Shown: positions 35,973 to 45,934, numbered from the stretch's first letter. The stretch: 64,000 bases of DNA from Microscilla marina ATCC 23134 (GCF_000169175.1 NZ_AAWS01000025.1:1-64000); one strand, 5' to 3'. The notes: generated by a model from the sequence alone, not told the origin. A program made the numbers and translations.

Positions 35973-38333
35973 TTAAAACTTAAAATTATAAGATATCGAA
36001 GGCATAATGCCAAAGAGGTAAGTCATCTCTGCCTGAGTTTTGCCAGGGTTGTTTTCGTTTTCTCTAAACTGGATAGAAAACGGGTTTTTGCGGGCATACG
36101 CATTGTATATAGACAGGTTCCATTCGCCTTGAAACTTCTTGCCAAACAACCGCTTTTGGGGGCGTTTCCAGGTAAGTGATAAGTCCATACGGTGATAGGC
36201 AGGCATACGATAACCGTTGCGTTCGGTATAATAAGGCACCGTTTTATTGTCGATTATGTAGCGCCCTGCGGGCATTGTTACCGAGGCACCCGTAGCATAA
36301 GTAAAATTAAGCGCCAGGCTCAAACGTGGGCTAAACTCGTGGTTTACAATCAAGTTAAAGCTATGACGGCGGTCGTGGCGTGGGGCATACGGATTGCCAT
36401 TGTTTATTCCAGCTGCTTTACGTTCTGTTTTCGATAAGGTATAACTCACCCAACCCGTAGTGTTCCCCTTGTTTTTACGTAGCATGAGTTCCACCCCGCT
36501 TGCCCAACCTTCGCCAGGGCGTAGCTCTTGCGAAATGGCTTCGTTGAGCAATAGGTTGGCATTGTCTCTAAAGTCTATTTGGTTTTGCATCCATTTGTAA
36601 TACCCCTCTACCGAAAACTCATACATATTGTCGTGGAAGTTTCTAAAATAGCCTACACCTACCTGATCGGCAATCTGAGGCTTGATGTTCGGGTCGCTCG
36701 GAACCCATACATCAGACGGAAATCCTGCCGAACTGTTAGAGGCTAAATGAATGTACTGGCGGGTACGGTTATAAGACACCTTGACCGAACTGCGGGCATT
36801 GAGCAAAAGCCGGGCACCTATGCGCGGTTCAAACCCCATTTGAGTATGGTATAGTTCGCCACTGCCATAGTGGGTGGTATCGGTTGCCACCGAATTGCCT
36901 TGAGCGTCTTTGGTGTAAGTAAAGATGCGGTCTTTGCCTATATTAGAAAAAGCCGAAAACCTTAAGCCGTATTGCAACGACAAAGCTGGGGTGAGCTTAT
37001 GGTCGATGCTGATATAACCTGCTTGCTCCAGGGCGTATTTTTGAGGCACTTCCAGTTTTTTGAAAATAGACGTTCCCTTTGGTTCTAGTTTACCTGGCGA
37101 AAACGTGTGATAAATATTGTGGTAACCAAAATCTACCTGTAGCTCTGGTGCAACAAAATAAGAAAAATCGAATTTGCCACTCACATTTTGTAGTTGCGAC
37201 GTCCACTCAAAATTTTGTACCCCTTCGTTTACAAACAACGAATAGTTAAAACGACTGTACAACAAAGTGGTGCTCATAAACAAGCGTGAGTTAAACACGT
37301 GGTTCCAGCGCAAAGTAGAGGTAGCATTGCCCCACGAAAACCCAAAGTTATTGCCTACACTTAGCACGTCTTGCCCAAAGTATCCAGAAAGAAACAAGCG
37401 ATCGTTTTCACCCAGTTTTACATTGGTTTTGGCGTTGAGGTCATAAAAATACAAACGGTTGTCCTTGATTTCCTTATCGTTTGACAACCGCAAAAACATA
37501 TCGGCATAAGTGCGCCTGCCCGATACCACAAACGAGGCTTTGTCTTTGGCAATGGGACCTTCCAAAGTCAGGCGACTGGAAATCAATCCTATGCCTCCCG
37601 AACCCGAAAACTGTTTGGAGTTGCCCTCGTTCATTTTAATGTCTACCACCGAAGACAACCGCCCTCCGTAGCGGGCAGGCATCCCACCTTTGTATACTTC
37701 TACATCTTTGATGGCATCTGAATTAAAAACCGAGAAAAAACCCATCAGGTGCGAAGCATTGTATACAGGTGCTTGGTCGAGTAAAATGAGGTTTTGGTCG
37801 GCAGAACCTCCCCGTACAAACAACCCCGTAGTACCTTCGCCCACGCTCTGAATGCCTGGGGTCATTTGCAGTACTTTGATAATGTCGGACTCACCACCAA
37901 AAGTAGGGATAGATTTTATTTGCTTGGCGCTGATTTTTTGTACACTCATTTGCATGCTTTGCACATTTTTGTCCAGCTTTTCGGCAGTAATCACCACCTC
38001 GTCGGTTTGTGCTACTTCTTCGGCAAGTTCCACGTGGAGGGTTTGTTGGGTTTGCAGGTTTACTTTTTGGGTTTGGGCAACATAGCCTATGTACGAAAAA
38101 CTCACCGTGTATTTGCCCTTGGGCAGGCTCAACGAATAAAACCCGTAGGTATTGGTTACCGTCCCCGAAGCCAGTTCTTTTACAAAAACAGTGGCACCGA
38201 TCAAACCTTCACCAGTTTGGGCGTCTTTGAGATAGCCACTCAGGGTTACTTTGCGGCTTTGGGCATGTGCCTGGTTTCCTACAATGCCCCCTATCCAAGT
38301 AGCCAGCAATAATAAAAACTTTAAGTTGTTCAT
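35973..38333 (-). CDS. TonB-dependent receptor with carboxypeptidase-like N-terminal domain
   Basis: 786 aa from the ATG at 38333, chosen because the signal peptide (GGIVGNQAHAQS) then begins correctly. Residues about 25-110 form a carboxypeptidase regulatory-like domain (VTLSGYLKDAQTGEGLIGAT). A plug domain follows (about 130-230; GTTGLFVRGGSADQNLILLD), then a 22-strand-type barrel ending in ITYLFGIMPSISYNFKF-like sequence with a terminal Phe. It imports a substrate, perhaps a siderophore or oligomer, at the outer membrane using TonB energy. The DUF4249 lipoprotein downstream is its probable partner. Confidence 0.92.
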   Translation of the reverse strand: MNNLKFLLLLATWIGGIVGNQAHAQSRKVTLSGYLKDAQTGEGLIGATVFVKELASGTVTNTYGFYSLSLPKGKYTVSFSYIGYVAQTQKVNLQTQQTLHVELAEEVAQTDEVVITAEKLDKNVQSMQMSVQKISAKQIKSIPTFGGESDIIKVLQMTPGIQSVGEGTTGLFVRGGSADQNLILLDQAPVYNASHLMGFFSVFNSDAIKDVEVYKGGMPARYGGRLSSVVDIKMNEGNSKQFSGSGGIGLISSRLTLEGPIAKDKASFVVSGRRTYADMFLRLSNDKEIKDNRLYFYDLNAKTNVKLGENDRLFLSGYFGQDVLSVGNNFGFSWGNATSTLRWNHVFNSRLFMSTTLLYSRFNYSLFVNEGVQNFEWTSQLQNVSGKFDFSYFVAPELQVDFGYHNIYHTFSPGKLEPKGTSIFKKLEVPQKYALEQAGYISIDHKLTPALSLQYGLRFSAFSNIGKDRIFTYTKDAQGNSVATDTTHYGSGELYHTQMGFEPRIGARLLLNARSSVKVSYNRTRQYIHLASNSSAGFPSDVWVPSDPNIKPQIADQVGVGYFRNFHDNMYEFSVEGYYKWMQNQIDFRDNANLLLNEAISQELRPGEGWASGVELMLRKNKGNTTGWVSYTLSKTERKAAGINNGNPYAPRHDRRHSFNLIVNHEFSPRLSLALNFTYATGASVTMPAGRYIIDNKTVPYYTERNGYRMPAYHRMDLSLTWKRPQKRLFGKKFQGEWNLSIYNAYARKNPFSIQFRENENNPGKTQAEMTYLFGIMPSISYNFKF

Positions 38334-38605
38334 TTGATTGTTGTATAAAAGTGTTTTTGTGGACATTACCCATTGTGCACGATAGGTAATTTTTATGTTG
38401 GTATTGCAATACTTGGAATCTGTGGGGGAAGACCAGCGTTGATAAAGAAGGGTTGCCTTGAGTGTTTTTTTTATGGAAGATTAGCTCGACTTTGCCTGAT
38501 TGACGCAGGGTAGCCTTTGATGATTTGTTTTGACTGCGAAAAGTGTTTGGTACACTCTAAAGGTGAGCAAGTAATAGGGAATACATAGGTGGTGAAGTGA
38601 AGGTT

Positions 38606-39457
38606 TCAAAAACGTATTGTTTGCTCATGCACAATGCAATGAACGAGGTTGTTTAGGGTGTGTCGGGTTACCTCTGATGAAATATTTACCATCCATGAGT
38701 GCATTTGCTTACTCAGTGCCTTCCAAAGGTAATGTCGTTGGTTAAAATTGGTTTGCCCTAGTAAAAAAGGTGCTTTTAAAAGTTGAGGGTTCATGTGCTG
38801 GGCGCGATACTCGTTATAAAAAGGGGGAATATTTTTGGCGTCTTTTTCGGTATCTATTACCCATGCTGTCACTCGGTCAATGTCTTGTACATCGGCTTGA
38901 TTATACACCAATAAAAGCAGCAAACCATAAATAAAAAAATCGTTGGCGGCTATTTCATCTATATAAGCTTGGCTTTCTTTGTCTGCCATGTATGCGCTCT
39001 TCTCTTCTTCATAATCGGTCAAAATTCTCCAGGCAATCAATTGCTGGGCAGACTTGGCGCCCATTTGCAATGCAACAATGCTGTCGATCAATGCCACCAG
39101 GGTTTCGTTCTCATCGCTGATACTGGTATAGTCAGATATTTTTTCGAGCATAAGTAACAATGCTGTACTAAAAGCACGTGCCAGGTGTGTTGCCCTGGTG
39201 TCAGGCTCAGTCCAACGGGTCAACTCCAGGCATTCGGTCAGGGCAAAGCTGACTTTGGAAGGCAACTGGTAGGTGGTCACTATTTGTTGCAGGTCACGCA
39301 AGCATTCATCAACCCCCATGCCATAGTCAGCAAGGGCAATTTGTTCAAGTACTTCGGTAGTCATTTGTTCTGCCAATACCTTGAGCAAGGCTTCATAAGA
39401 TGGATCAAGGCGTTGGAGCAACTCTATAGGAATCTCAGGGGATGGATGGATATTCAT
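38606..39457 (-). CDS. Uncharacterised soluble helical protein
   Basis: 283 aa with no signal peptide or membrane segment. It is acidic and almost entirely helical (LLQRLDPSYEALLKVLAEQM, LVNALVYNQADVQDIDRV-like). I do not recognise a family. It is a single gene, divergent from the membrane protein at 39726. Confidence 0.7.
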   Translation of the reverse strand: MNIHPSPEIPIELLQRLDPSYEALLKVLAEQMTTEVLEQIALADYGMGVDECLRDLQQIVTTYQLPSKVSFALTECLELTRWTEPDTRATHLARAFSTALLLMLEKISDYTSISDENETLVALIDSIVALQMGAKSAQQLIAWRILTDYEEEKSAYMADKESQAYIDEIAANDFFIYGLLLLLVYNQADVQDIDRVTAWVIDTEKDAKNIPPFYNEYRAQHMNPQLLKAPFLLGQTNFNQRHYLWKALSKQMHSWMVNISSEVTRHTLNNLVHCIVHEQTIRF

Positions 39458-39725
39458 GGATGTTTTTTGTTAAAAAATGAGTCAATCGTGATAGGTAATA
39501 CAAATAATAGATACGTTGAGGAGACATACAGCGTAGCCAAAATAAGCTTTTTCTGAACTGCACAGAACCATCAGTAGGGTATGTTGTAAGTGGGTTAATT
39601 TTTATAACATTTGTTTATAATTTTGCGTATGATGTAAAAAAATAGCTCATCGTTTGGATAAAAAGAGCTTATGGAAAATAATCGAATGTTACTCATTCGA
39701 TGGATCAACTTAAACATGAAAAAAA

Positions 39726-41090
39726 ATGAATGAATTACTTTGGAACAAAATCGTTGCATTCGATTTTGACAACCCACCTGCCGAATACAGTTTTACACTT
39801 AGGCTGGCAAAAGAAAATAACTGGACTAAAAACTTTACCACTGAAGCAATCTTAGAGTACAAAAAGTTTATGTACCTGGCAGCTACTTCGCAAGGTATGG
39901 TGTCCCCTTCAAAGATCGTAGACATTGTCTGGCATCAACACCTTATTTTCACCCAATCTTACTGCAGTTTTTGTCAAATATTAGGCAAAAACGTCCAACA
40001 CATTCCTTCTACACACGACAAAAAAGATTTTCAGAAATTTCAAGAAGCCGCCAGTCGTACCAAACACCTTTATACCCAAACTTTTGGCAAACAACCCAAA
40101 GCCTTTTGGACCTATGACGATATGTTTGGTAGCTTGAACCTACGCAAGTCAACCGTGAATTTATCGTCTTTTATATTTTTGGGCATACTGGGTATTTTGG
40201 CGTTTATTCTACCTTTTAGGGCATTGATGGAGCCTATTTACCTCAGCATTGAAGGGGCTGACTTTATATGGGTCTTTATAGCTGCAGTGTTATTTATCTT
40301 TATGATTCTGGAAGCATACAACCAACAAGCACTTAGCAAAATCATAAAAAAAGCGGACAAAGATGCGTTTATTTATCAACTGAAGCCCTCAGAAGTGATT
40401 TACCTCAAAACCCAAAACATAGTAAAAGTAATCAATGGTTTTGTAAGCAAATTGATAGGTCTTGGAGCCATTCATATTGGCTTTGATTACAAAATGAAAT
40501 TGAACCACAAGTCACACGATAACTCACAGGAACAAACGCAAATAGTAAGTGTATTGGAAGGTTTAGGTGAAACACATTATCCTTCTATTTGGCCAGTACT
40601 TGCTACCAAGCCAGTATTTGCCAATACTACACAGGCAATGGATGAACTAAAAAAGTATATTACAAATAGTATCGGGTTTAGGGTCGTGTTTTATATCAAC
40701 TTTGTTCTACTTTCGCTATTGACTCTGTTGGGGGTAGGTAGAATCATTACTGGATTATACACAGAAAAACCAGTTACATTTTTGGTAGTGTTGACTGCTG
40801 TCGTTGTTTACTTTAGTGTAATGTATCTTTACCGACTTTGCCGCTTGATTTTCACAAGTACGGTCAGTAATTTGTATAAAAAAATGTTAACCCAACAACC
40901 CAGCAAAGAACAGAGGGCATCTTGGAAGTGGGACTACTTTTTAAGGGGAGATGTGGCGTTAGATACTGCTTTTATGTCTATTTCAGGCTATATAGACAAA
41001 AACAGCAACGGAGGCACGACCTGTGGTACTTCGTGCGGCAGTTCTTGCGGAGGAGGTTGTGGCGGAGGCTGTGGTGGTTGCGGTGGGTGA
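39726..41090 (+). CDS. GRDP-like/TIGR04222-type membrane protein with Cys-Gly tail
   Basis: 454 aa. The N-terminal region has VDIVWHQHLIFTQSYCSFC, the WHxH block of the glycine-rich-domain (GRDP-like) family. Membrane helices follow (SSFIFLGILGILAFIL, FIWVFIAAVLFIFMIL, later VVFYINFVLLSLLTLLGV and FLVVLTAVVVYFSVMYLY). The last 20 residues are a Cys-Gly tail with CGTSCGSSCGGGCGGGCGG, as in TIGR04222 membrane proteins. The tail may bind metal or be a processing or anchoring signal. The function is unknown. A terminator follows. Confidence 0.75.
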   Translation: MNELLWNKIVAFDFDNPPAEYSFTLRLAKENNWTKNFTTEAILEYKKFMYLAATSQGMVSPSKIVDIVWHQHLIFTQSYCSFCQILGKNVQHIPSTHDKKDFQKFQEAASRTKHLYTQTFGKQPKAFWTYDDMFGSLNLRKSTVNLSSFIFLGILGILAFILPFRALMEPIYLSIEGADFIWVFIAAVLFIFMILEAYNQQALSKIIKKADKDAFIYQLKPSEVIYLKTQNIVKVINGFVSKLIGLGAIHIGFDYKMKLNHKSHDNSQEQTQIVSVLEGLGETHYPSIWPVLATKPVFANTTQAMDELKKYITNSIGFRVVFYINFVLLSLLTLLGVGRIITGLYTEKPVTFLVVLTAVVVYFSVMYLYRLCRLIFTSTVSNLYKKMLTQQPSKEQRASWKWDYFLRGDVALDTAFMSISGYIDKNSNGGTTCGTSCGSSCGGGCGGGCGGCGG

Positions 41091-41114
41091 GCCCAGACAA
41101 CACTTATGTATAAC

Positions 41115-41142
41115 AAAAAAAGCGACTGTGGTCGCTTTTTTT
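41115..41142 (+). terminator. Intrinsic terminator
   Basis: A stem AAAAAAAGCGAC with its complement GTCGCTTTTTTT around a TGTG loop, 25 bp after the stop of the membrane protein. Confidence 0.85.
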
Positions 41143-41151
41143 GCTTTAGTT

Positions 41152-41574
41152 ACTGACCTTTCGCAGGTTAAAAATTTGTTCTTTTGTATACTTTAGCAGT
41201 GTATCAAGATTCGTTTAAACATCCAAGAACTGAGTTTTTGTAAGCCGTTCCTTTTGCTCCAGGTCAAAAGGAACCAAAACCCCGCAGCTGTATTTTGTGG
41301 TTGCTAAAATTTGTTTCATTCCGCCGAACCGCAGCCCGTAAGGGCAAGCTCTGCCTTTTCGGCTAAACAGCTCAAACATTCCCTCGTACCTCGGTCAGTG
41401 ATCTGTTTTTACGGCTTCATTACTCAAACCGATAGCTACAGCTTCGCTGTGCTGAGCTCACCGAAGGTAATTTCTTAACGCCCACAAAATAAGGCTGAGT
41501 CCAGCTGACGCACTTATAAAACAACGCTGTATTTTTTCTGAATTAACCAAAAATGTCCATTGCGAAAGGTCAGT
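41152..41574. repeat. 423-bp element bounded by 14-bp inverted repeats
   Basis: ACTGACCTTTCGCA at 41152-41165 and its exact complement TGCGAAAGGTCAGT at 41561-41574 bound the element. Inside is a perfect hairpin GTTCCTTTTG / CAAAAGGAAC (41247-41274). The only reading frame is short (35 codons, minus strand). It looks like a non-autonomous mobile element. Confidence 0.65.
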
Positions 41575-41588
41575 TAGTTAATTACAAT

Positions 41589-41672
41589 GCCCAATCACTG
41601 TGGCTTAGGCCTGAACAAAACCTTGTTTTATTTCAGTTTTTGAGCAAACCATTGACTAGCTTCAGTCACTGC
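41589..41672. repeat. 84-bp exact duplicate of the hydrolase gene 3' end, distal copy
   Basis: Identical, base for base, to 41863-41946. It includes the last 13 codons and stop of the hydrolase gene. It lies just beyond the 423-bp IR element. Confidence 0.9.
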
Positions 41673-41862
41673 CATTACCCTTACACTAAATTCTTTGTCT
41701 ACATCTAAAAGCCACCACCAAGCTTGTCCCCTCCTCTTGGTCTTAAGCGCAGCTGACCAAGAGAGCGGGTAACGATAGCGAAGAACTTGGTCTTGCCAAA
41801 AAAAGACCACTACAAGTGAGTTTGTATGGGTTTTCAATCAGACTTGGTATTAGACCTGAATA

Positions 41863-41946
41863 GCCCAATCACTGTGGCTTAGGCCTGAACAAAACCTTGT
41901 TTTATTTCAGTTTTTGAGCAAACCATTGACTAGCTTCAGTCACTGC
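41863..41946. repeat. 84-bp exact duplicate, resident copy at the hydrolase 3' end
   Basis: Partner of 41589-41672. The 190 bp between the two copies is not recognised, except that it yields a false ORF that ends in the duplicated residues. Confidence 0.9.
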
Positions 41947-42855
41947 TTCTTTCATTTCGTCGGCTTGGTCGTAGTAACTAAACTGGTGAAAAGGCGACTC
42001 CAGTTCTGTATCCATCCAATGCAGTTTTTTATCAGTAGTAGCAATTTTTGTAAAATAATTTTTAGTGTATTGAGGTAATACTGCCCCATCTGAGTGAATC
42101 ATCAAGGTGGGTACTTTAAGGTGAGCAGCTGTAGGCATAGGGTCGGTTGTAAGCCAATCTTCCCACGACATGACCGCAAACTTATCGGCACTCCATTGGC
42201 TAACGGCTCCTCTTTGAGGGTTGAGGTAATAATCGTAAGCGCCATACATGGCAGCTGTTTCGTCCTCAGTCGAAATCGTGGGTATATACCTGACTGTACC
42301 ATTGTCGGCATACATTTGTTTGGCAGTTTGGGCAGCTTTTATCTTGGCTTTTACGCCTTCTTCACCCCCATAAAATAGCTTTACTGCTTCGGCATCGTGG
42401 AGCCAGGAGGCTACCGTCACTACCGCTCTGATCTTGTCGTTTTCTGCCGCCGCCATCAAGGTGTACATTGCCCCAGCGCAAACTCCTAAAGCCCCTATTT
42501 TTGTTGGGTCTACTTCTGGAAGGCTCGCCAGGTAAGCTACTGCGTTTTGTATATCTACCTGCTTTAACGCTGGGCTCTCATAAAAACGGGGGGCTCCTTC
42601 GCTTTCGCCAAAATTTCTGAAATCGAATGCCAGGGTAATAAAGCCTTGCGCTGCCAGTTGTTGCGCATAGCTTCCCGCCATTTGTTCTTTGACAGTAGTC
42701 CAACTACCCGATACCACAATGGCGGGCAGCGTTTGGTCAGGAGTAAAGTTTGGAGGGTAGTAAAGGTGACCAACCAGTTGGGCGCCTTCGCTCTGAAAGC
42801 GCACTTTTTTGATGCTTGTCTGGTGGGTGGTGGGTTTTGAGTGTACAGTTTTCAT
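41902..42855 (-). CDS. Alpha/beta hydrolase (dienelactone-hydrolase-like)
   Basis: 317 aa. The fold is shown by LPAIVVSGSWTTVKEQMAGS, FDFRNFGESEG, and the nucleophile elbow GVCAGAMYTLM (a Cys nucleophile, GxCxG, as in dienelactone hydrolases). The later VPTLMIHSDGAVLP supplies the Asp and the final His is near the C-terminus (SPFHQFSYYDQ). It hydrolyses an ester or lactone; the substrate is unknown. The AraC regulator gene lies upstream on the same strand. The 3' end is duplicated at 41589-41672. Confidence 0.82.
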   Translation of the reverse strand: MKTVHSKPTTHQTSIKKVRFQSEGAQLVGHLYYPPNFTPDQTLPAIVVSGSWTTVKEQMAGSYAQQLAAQGFITLAFDFRNFGESEGAPRFYESPALKQVDIQNAVAYLASLPEVDPTKIGALGVCAGAMYTLMAAAENDKIRAVVTVASWLHDAEAVKLFYGGEEGVKAKIKAAQTAKQMYADNGTVRYIPTISTEDETAAMYGAYDYYLNPQRGAVSQWSADKFAVMSWEDWLTTDPMPTAAHLKVPTLMIHSDGAVLPQYTKNYFTKIATTDKKLHWMDTELESPFHQFSYYDQADEMKEAVTEASQWFAQKLK

Positions 42856-43028
42856 ATTTCCTTTTTTTGAGTTGTTGCCTATAAATAAATATGTGATTAC
42901 ACTGTTTGAAGTGATACTTTGAACAGGATAAAAAACCGTTTTTAGATTTTAATCTTTGTATCGCTTTGCGCAACCATTTAACCATTAAGCGCAGCGGAAC
43001 AATGAGCGGAGCGACAACCATTGGAATC

Positions 43029-43096
43029 ACTAGTGCATTAGGGATTAAATAAGTCGCCAAATAATATGTGAGTAACTTAGTACCTGATGCACTAGT
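43029..43096. repeat. Inverted-repeat element between hydrolase and AraC genes
   Basis: ACTAGTGCAT at 43029-43038 and its perfect complement ATGCACTAGT at 43087-43096. The rest of the gap (42856-43201) has GCGCAACCATT-like direct repeats near 42970-43015 but no gene. Confidence 0.55.
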
Positions 43097-43201
43097 TTTC
43101 GGTTAACCAGGCCGTTCAAAGTATATCATTACTTTGTTTGCCCAAAGTTCTGTAAAACATTATAAGGAAACCTGGTGATTTCAAACGAAGGAGTATGAAT
43201 T

Positions 43202-44122
43202 TCAAAGGTGGGTCTTTTGGCGGTATTCCAAAGGAGTTTTGCCAGTGCGTTTCTTGAAAAAAGAACTAAAATTATTAGGACTGTCAAAATACAACGTGTA
43301 GGCAATCTCTTTGATGCTCCAGGTAGTTTGGGCAAGGTAAGCCTTTGCCAGCATCAATAGGTGATGGTGTATATGGTTTAACGCAGTAATGCCGGTGAGC
43401 TTTTTTACTACGGCGTTCAAATGGTTGGGGTGTATGTGTAGTTGGTTGGAATAGTAGCTGGTAGAATGCAGGTTGGCAGAGGGGGTGGGAGGAGTGTCTT
43501 GATAAAAACTAGTTTGAATAAGGGTTTGGTAACGAGACAATAATTGCAGGTTTGTTGTCTTGAGGCCAATGCTGCTCATTTTGTCGTCTACTTGTTGTTC
43601 AAACAAGCGCTTTATGAGCGATAGCAACAGATAAACGTGGGCTTCTATAATTTGGAATTTATCGGCAGCTGTACCATTGTATTCGTTCCAAATATTTTGG
43701 TAAACAGACAAGATGACAGGCAGTTCGCTGGGGGGCACTTCAAAAGGGATAGATTGCTCTATTTTGAGAAAAGGAAACAGCTTTAGTATTTGTGAAAGAA
43801 TGTGAGACTGTGCCACAAAATCCTGGCTAAACATCAAATAATAGCCTTGCCAGTTGGGTACTATGTTCCACGAAAGGAGCTGAAAAGGAGTATTGAAAAA
43901 CACCGTGGTTCCTTCTGGAAAGTCGGCAAAGTGCCCTGTCATTGCTTTGCCATCACCCCCCGCTTTGATGGCAATGGCGTAAAACTCATGCCGAAATACA
44001 GACATTTGAGGGGCCACTGTGGTCATGTTTTCCTCAAAGCTTCTAATGTCGAAGTGGGGATGTTTGGGAGCACTTATATTGATTCCTTTACAATAGGCTG
44101 AAATGGTCTTGAAGTGTTTCAT
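43202..44122 (-). CDS. AraC-family transcriptional regulator
   Basis: 306 aa. The C-terminal 100 residues hold two helix-turn-helix units (YYSNQLHIHPNHLNAVVKKL and IKEIAYTLYFDSPNNFSSFF) that define the AraC family. The N-terminal part is a cupin-like ligand domain. It is probably a regulator of the hydrolase gene downstream, but this is inferred from position only. NAD synthase lies 21 bp upstream on the same strand and may be in the same operon. Confidence 0.9.
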   Translation of the reverse strand: MKHFKTISAYCKGINISAPKHPHFDIRSFEENMTTVAPQMSVFRHEFYAIAIKAGGDGKAMTGHFADFPEGTTVFFNTPFQLLSWNIVPNWQGYYLMFSQDFVAQSHILSQILKLFPFLKIEQSIPFEVPPSELPVILSVYQNIWNEYNGTAADKFQIIEAHVYLLLSLIKRLFEQQVDDKMSSIGLKTTNLQLLSRYQTLIQTSFYQDTPPTPSANLHSTSYYSNQLHIHPNHLNAVVKKLTGITALNHIHHHLLMLAKAYLAQTTWSIKEIAYTLYFDSPNNFSSFFKKRTGKTPLEYRQKTHL

Positions 44123-44143
44123 AGAAGGGTTTCTTTGATGGCA

Positions 44144-45133
44144 TTAGGTGATCATTATGCATTGTTGCCCCTCGTTCAATACCCTTTTGTGGGCAGATAC
44201 TTTGTAGCGGTTTTGCATGAGCAGGGCAAAATCAAGGCTTGCACCATACTTTGCTTGTATTTGGGTAGGCGTCAGGTTTTTTTCAAATAAGAGGTAAGTA
44301 AATATATCTTGCTCTTCAATGCTGGCTCCCAGCTCACCCTCGTGGGTTTGCCCTTCAAAGTAGCCGGTAGTAGGCGGGGTATCTATGATTACCTGTGGTA
44401 CCTCCAACACTTTAGCCATTTCATAAATGTCAATTTTGTACAATTGGTTAAACAACCCAAAATCGTAAGACAGTGGAGTGCCGTATTTGGTGCCATACCC
44501 CTGGCACAACTCGGTTTTGTTGCCCGTGCCCAACACCCTACCCCTGATTGCCCGCTTAAAATCATACAAAATAGCGATTCTGATGCGTGAACCAAAATTA
44601 CCACTTCTGAAACGCTGTTCGGTGTTTTGTGCCAAGTGCCCGGCATTGAGCCCCAATTCGGCAAGGTGGGTTTGATTCATCACCTCACGGTGGGCTTGTA
44701 CAATGGGCGAAATATCAACAATGGTGGGCACCTGTTCATTGTTGGTGGGTAGTTCAAGCGCTTGCCTTACCAACTTGGCGTGTGCCAAACTCTGAAAATC
44801 GTCGGGACGGGCAGGCATTGATACTGCCAACACGTTGGCTTTGCCTACTGCCCGTACAGCCAAATAAGTCGCCACGGTGCTATCAATGCCTCCCGATAGC
44901 CCCAGCATAAGCTTGGGTCTAATCAAATAGGAGTCTTCTTTATTATCAAACCTGGAGTGTCCTGACGTAGGGTCGGCATCGGGAAACTGTGCCTGAAAGT
45001 AATGCTTGATTTGAGCAATGACCTTGTTGGTCAGGGCTGTATATCCAAAAGCGTACCTTTGTTTAATTTCTGCAATAAGCATCAGCACTGTTTGCTGATC
45101 TTTGAAGTGTCGATATCGGGGTGCGTTTGCCAT
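44144..45133 (-). CDS. nadE: NAD(+) synthase
   Basis: 329 aa. It makes NAD from deamido-NAD, ATP and ammonia in the last step of NAD synthesis. The ATP pyrophosphatase P-loop LGLSGGIDSTVATYL lies near residue 78, and the second conserved block GTGNKTELCQGYGTKYG lies further on, with the metal- and substrate-binding stretch FGLFNQLYKIDIYEMAKVL. There is no glutaminase domain, so ammonia should be the nitrogen source or come from a partner. Length is slightly above that of E. coli NadE (275 aa). Confidence 0.95.
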   Translation of the reverse strand: MANAPRYRHFKDQQTVLMLIAEIKQRYAFGYTALTNKVIAQIKHYFQAQFPDADPTSGHSRFDNKEDSYLIRPKLMLGLSGGIDSTVATYLAVRAVGKANVLAVSMPARPDDFQSLAHAKLVRQALELPTNNEQVPTIVDISPIVQAHREVMNQTHLAELGLNAGHLAQNTEQRFRSGNFGSRIRIAILYDFKRAIRGRVLGTGNKTELCQGYGTKYGTPLSYDFGLFNQLYKIDIYEMAKVLEVPQVIIDTPPTTGYFEGQTHEGELGASIEEQDIFTYLLFEKNLTPTQIQAKYGASLDFALLMQNRYKVSAHKRVLNEGQQCIMIT

Positions 45134-45296
45134 TATAATAAAGCATCAAAGGGTTTACCCAATATATTAGTTTTGGTAGGCATACGCAATTTTATAGAGT
45201 AGAATTAGGTGAAGAAAACCCCCAGGCTTATCAAGTCATTGACTCTGACAGAGGCTTAAGAGGTTTGCCCTTAAGAACGGTTAGTGAATGTTTAGG

Positions 45297-45641
45297 TTAA
45301 TTAGCCAATAGCTCTTCTACTTTATCAATGGGTCTGCCAATCACTGCTTTGTCGCCCTTTACTACTATGGGGCGCTCTATAAGCTTGGGGTGTTGTACCA
45401 TGGCATCAATCCATTCTTCTTCGCTAAGCTCTTTGCCTTTATAGTTTTCTTTGTACACCGCTTCTCCCTTTCTTATCAGGTCTTTGGCAGGCATATTTAG
45501 TTTTACAAGTAAATTGGTGATTTCTGCTTTATTGGGAGGTGTTTTGAGGTATTCTATAGTTTCAAAATCTACCCCCTTGCTTTGCAAAAGCTTGAAACTG
45601 TCCCGGCTTTTAGCGCAACGGTTATTATGGTATATTTTCAT
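45297..45641 (-). CDS. ArsC-family reductase (arsenate reductase-like)
   Basis: 114 aa with the thioredoxin-like ArsC fold. The catalytic Cys9 is in YHNNRCAKSR, with the KTPPN turn and the Arg-rich VVKGDKAVIGRP stretch that lines the active site. It may reduce arsenate with glutathione or another thiol, or be an ArsC/Spx-related protein of other function. No arsenic-resistance genes are adjacent. Single gene. Confidence 0.85.
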   Translation of the reverse strand: MKIYHNNRCAKSRDSFKLLQSKGVDFETIEYLKTPPNKAEITNLLVKLNMPAKDLIRKGEAVYKENYKGKELSEEEWIDAMVQHPKLIERPIVVKGDKAVIGRPIDKVEELLAN

Positions 45642-45934
45642 TTAATAAAGTCGTTTTTTGAAAATTGCATTGAGTCACAAAAGTAATCAAATTTTATAAA
45701 GTTAAACATGGATTATTAGTGAGTGAAGACGAGTTGGTGGTTATTACAGTCTTAAGTCCTTAGATGCCGAATGCATATTGGAGGCTATGCTGACATGCCG
45801 CCTTCCTAGCCTTGGGTTTTTACCTGAAACAAGTACATGGGGCAACAGTCACTTACAATGAGAGGAAATAATGGCGGGTTTATTTTTTTCCGGCTAATTT
45901 TTATGTTTTTTTGACCTGACAAAACCCCGTACCT

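Noticed and set aside
41628-41837. 69-aa frame on the minus strand
   Set aside because: Its end is only the duplicated 3' end of the hydrolase gene; the rest is unrelated sequence.
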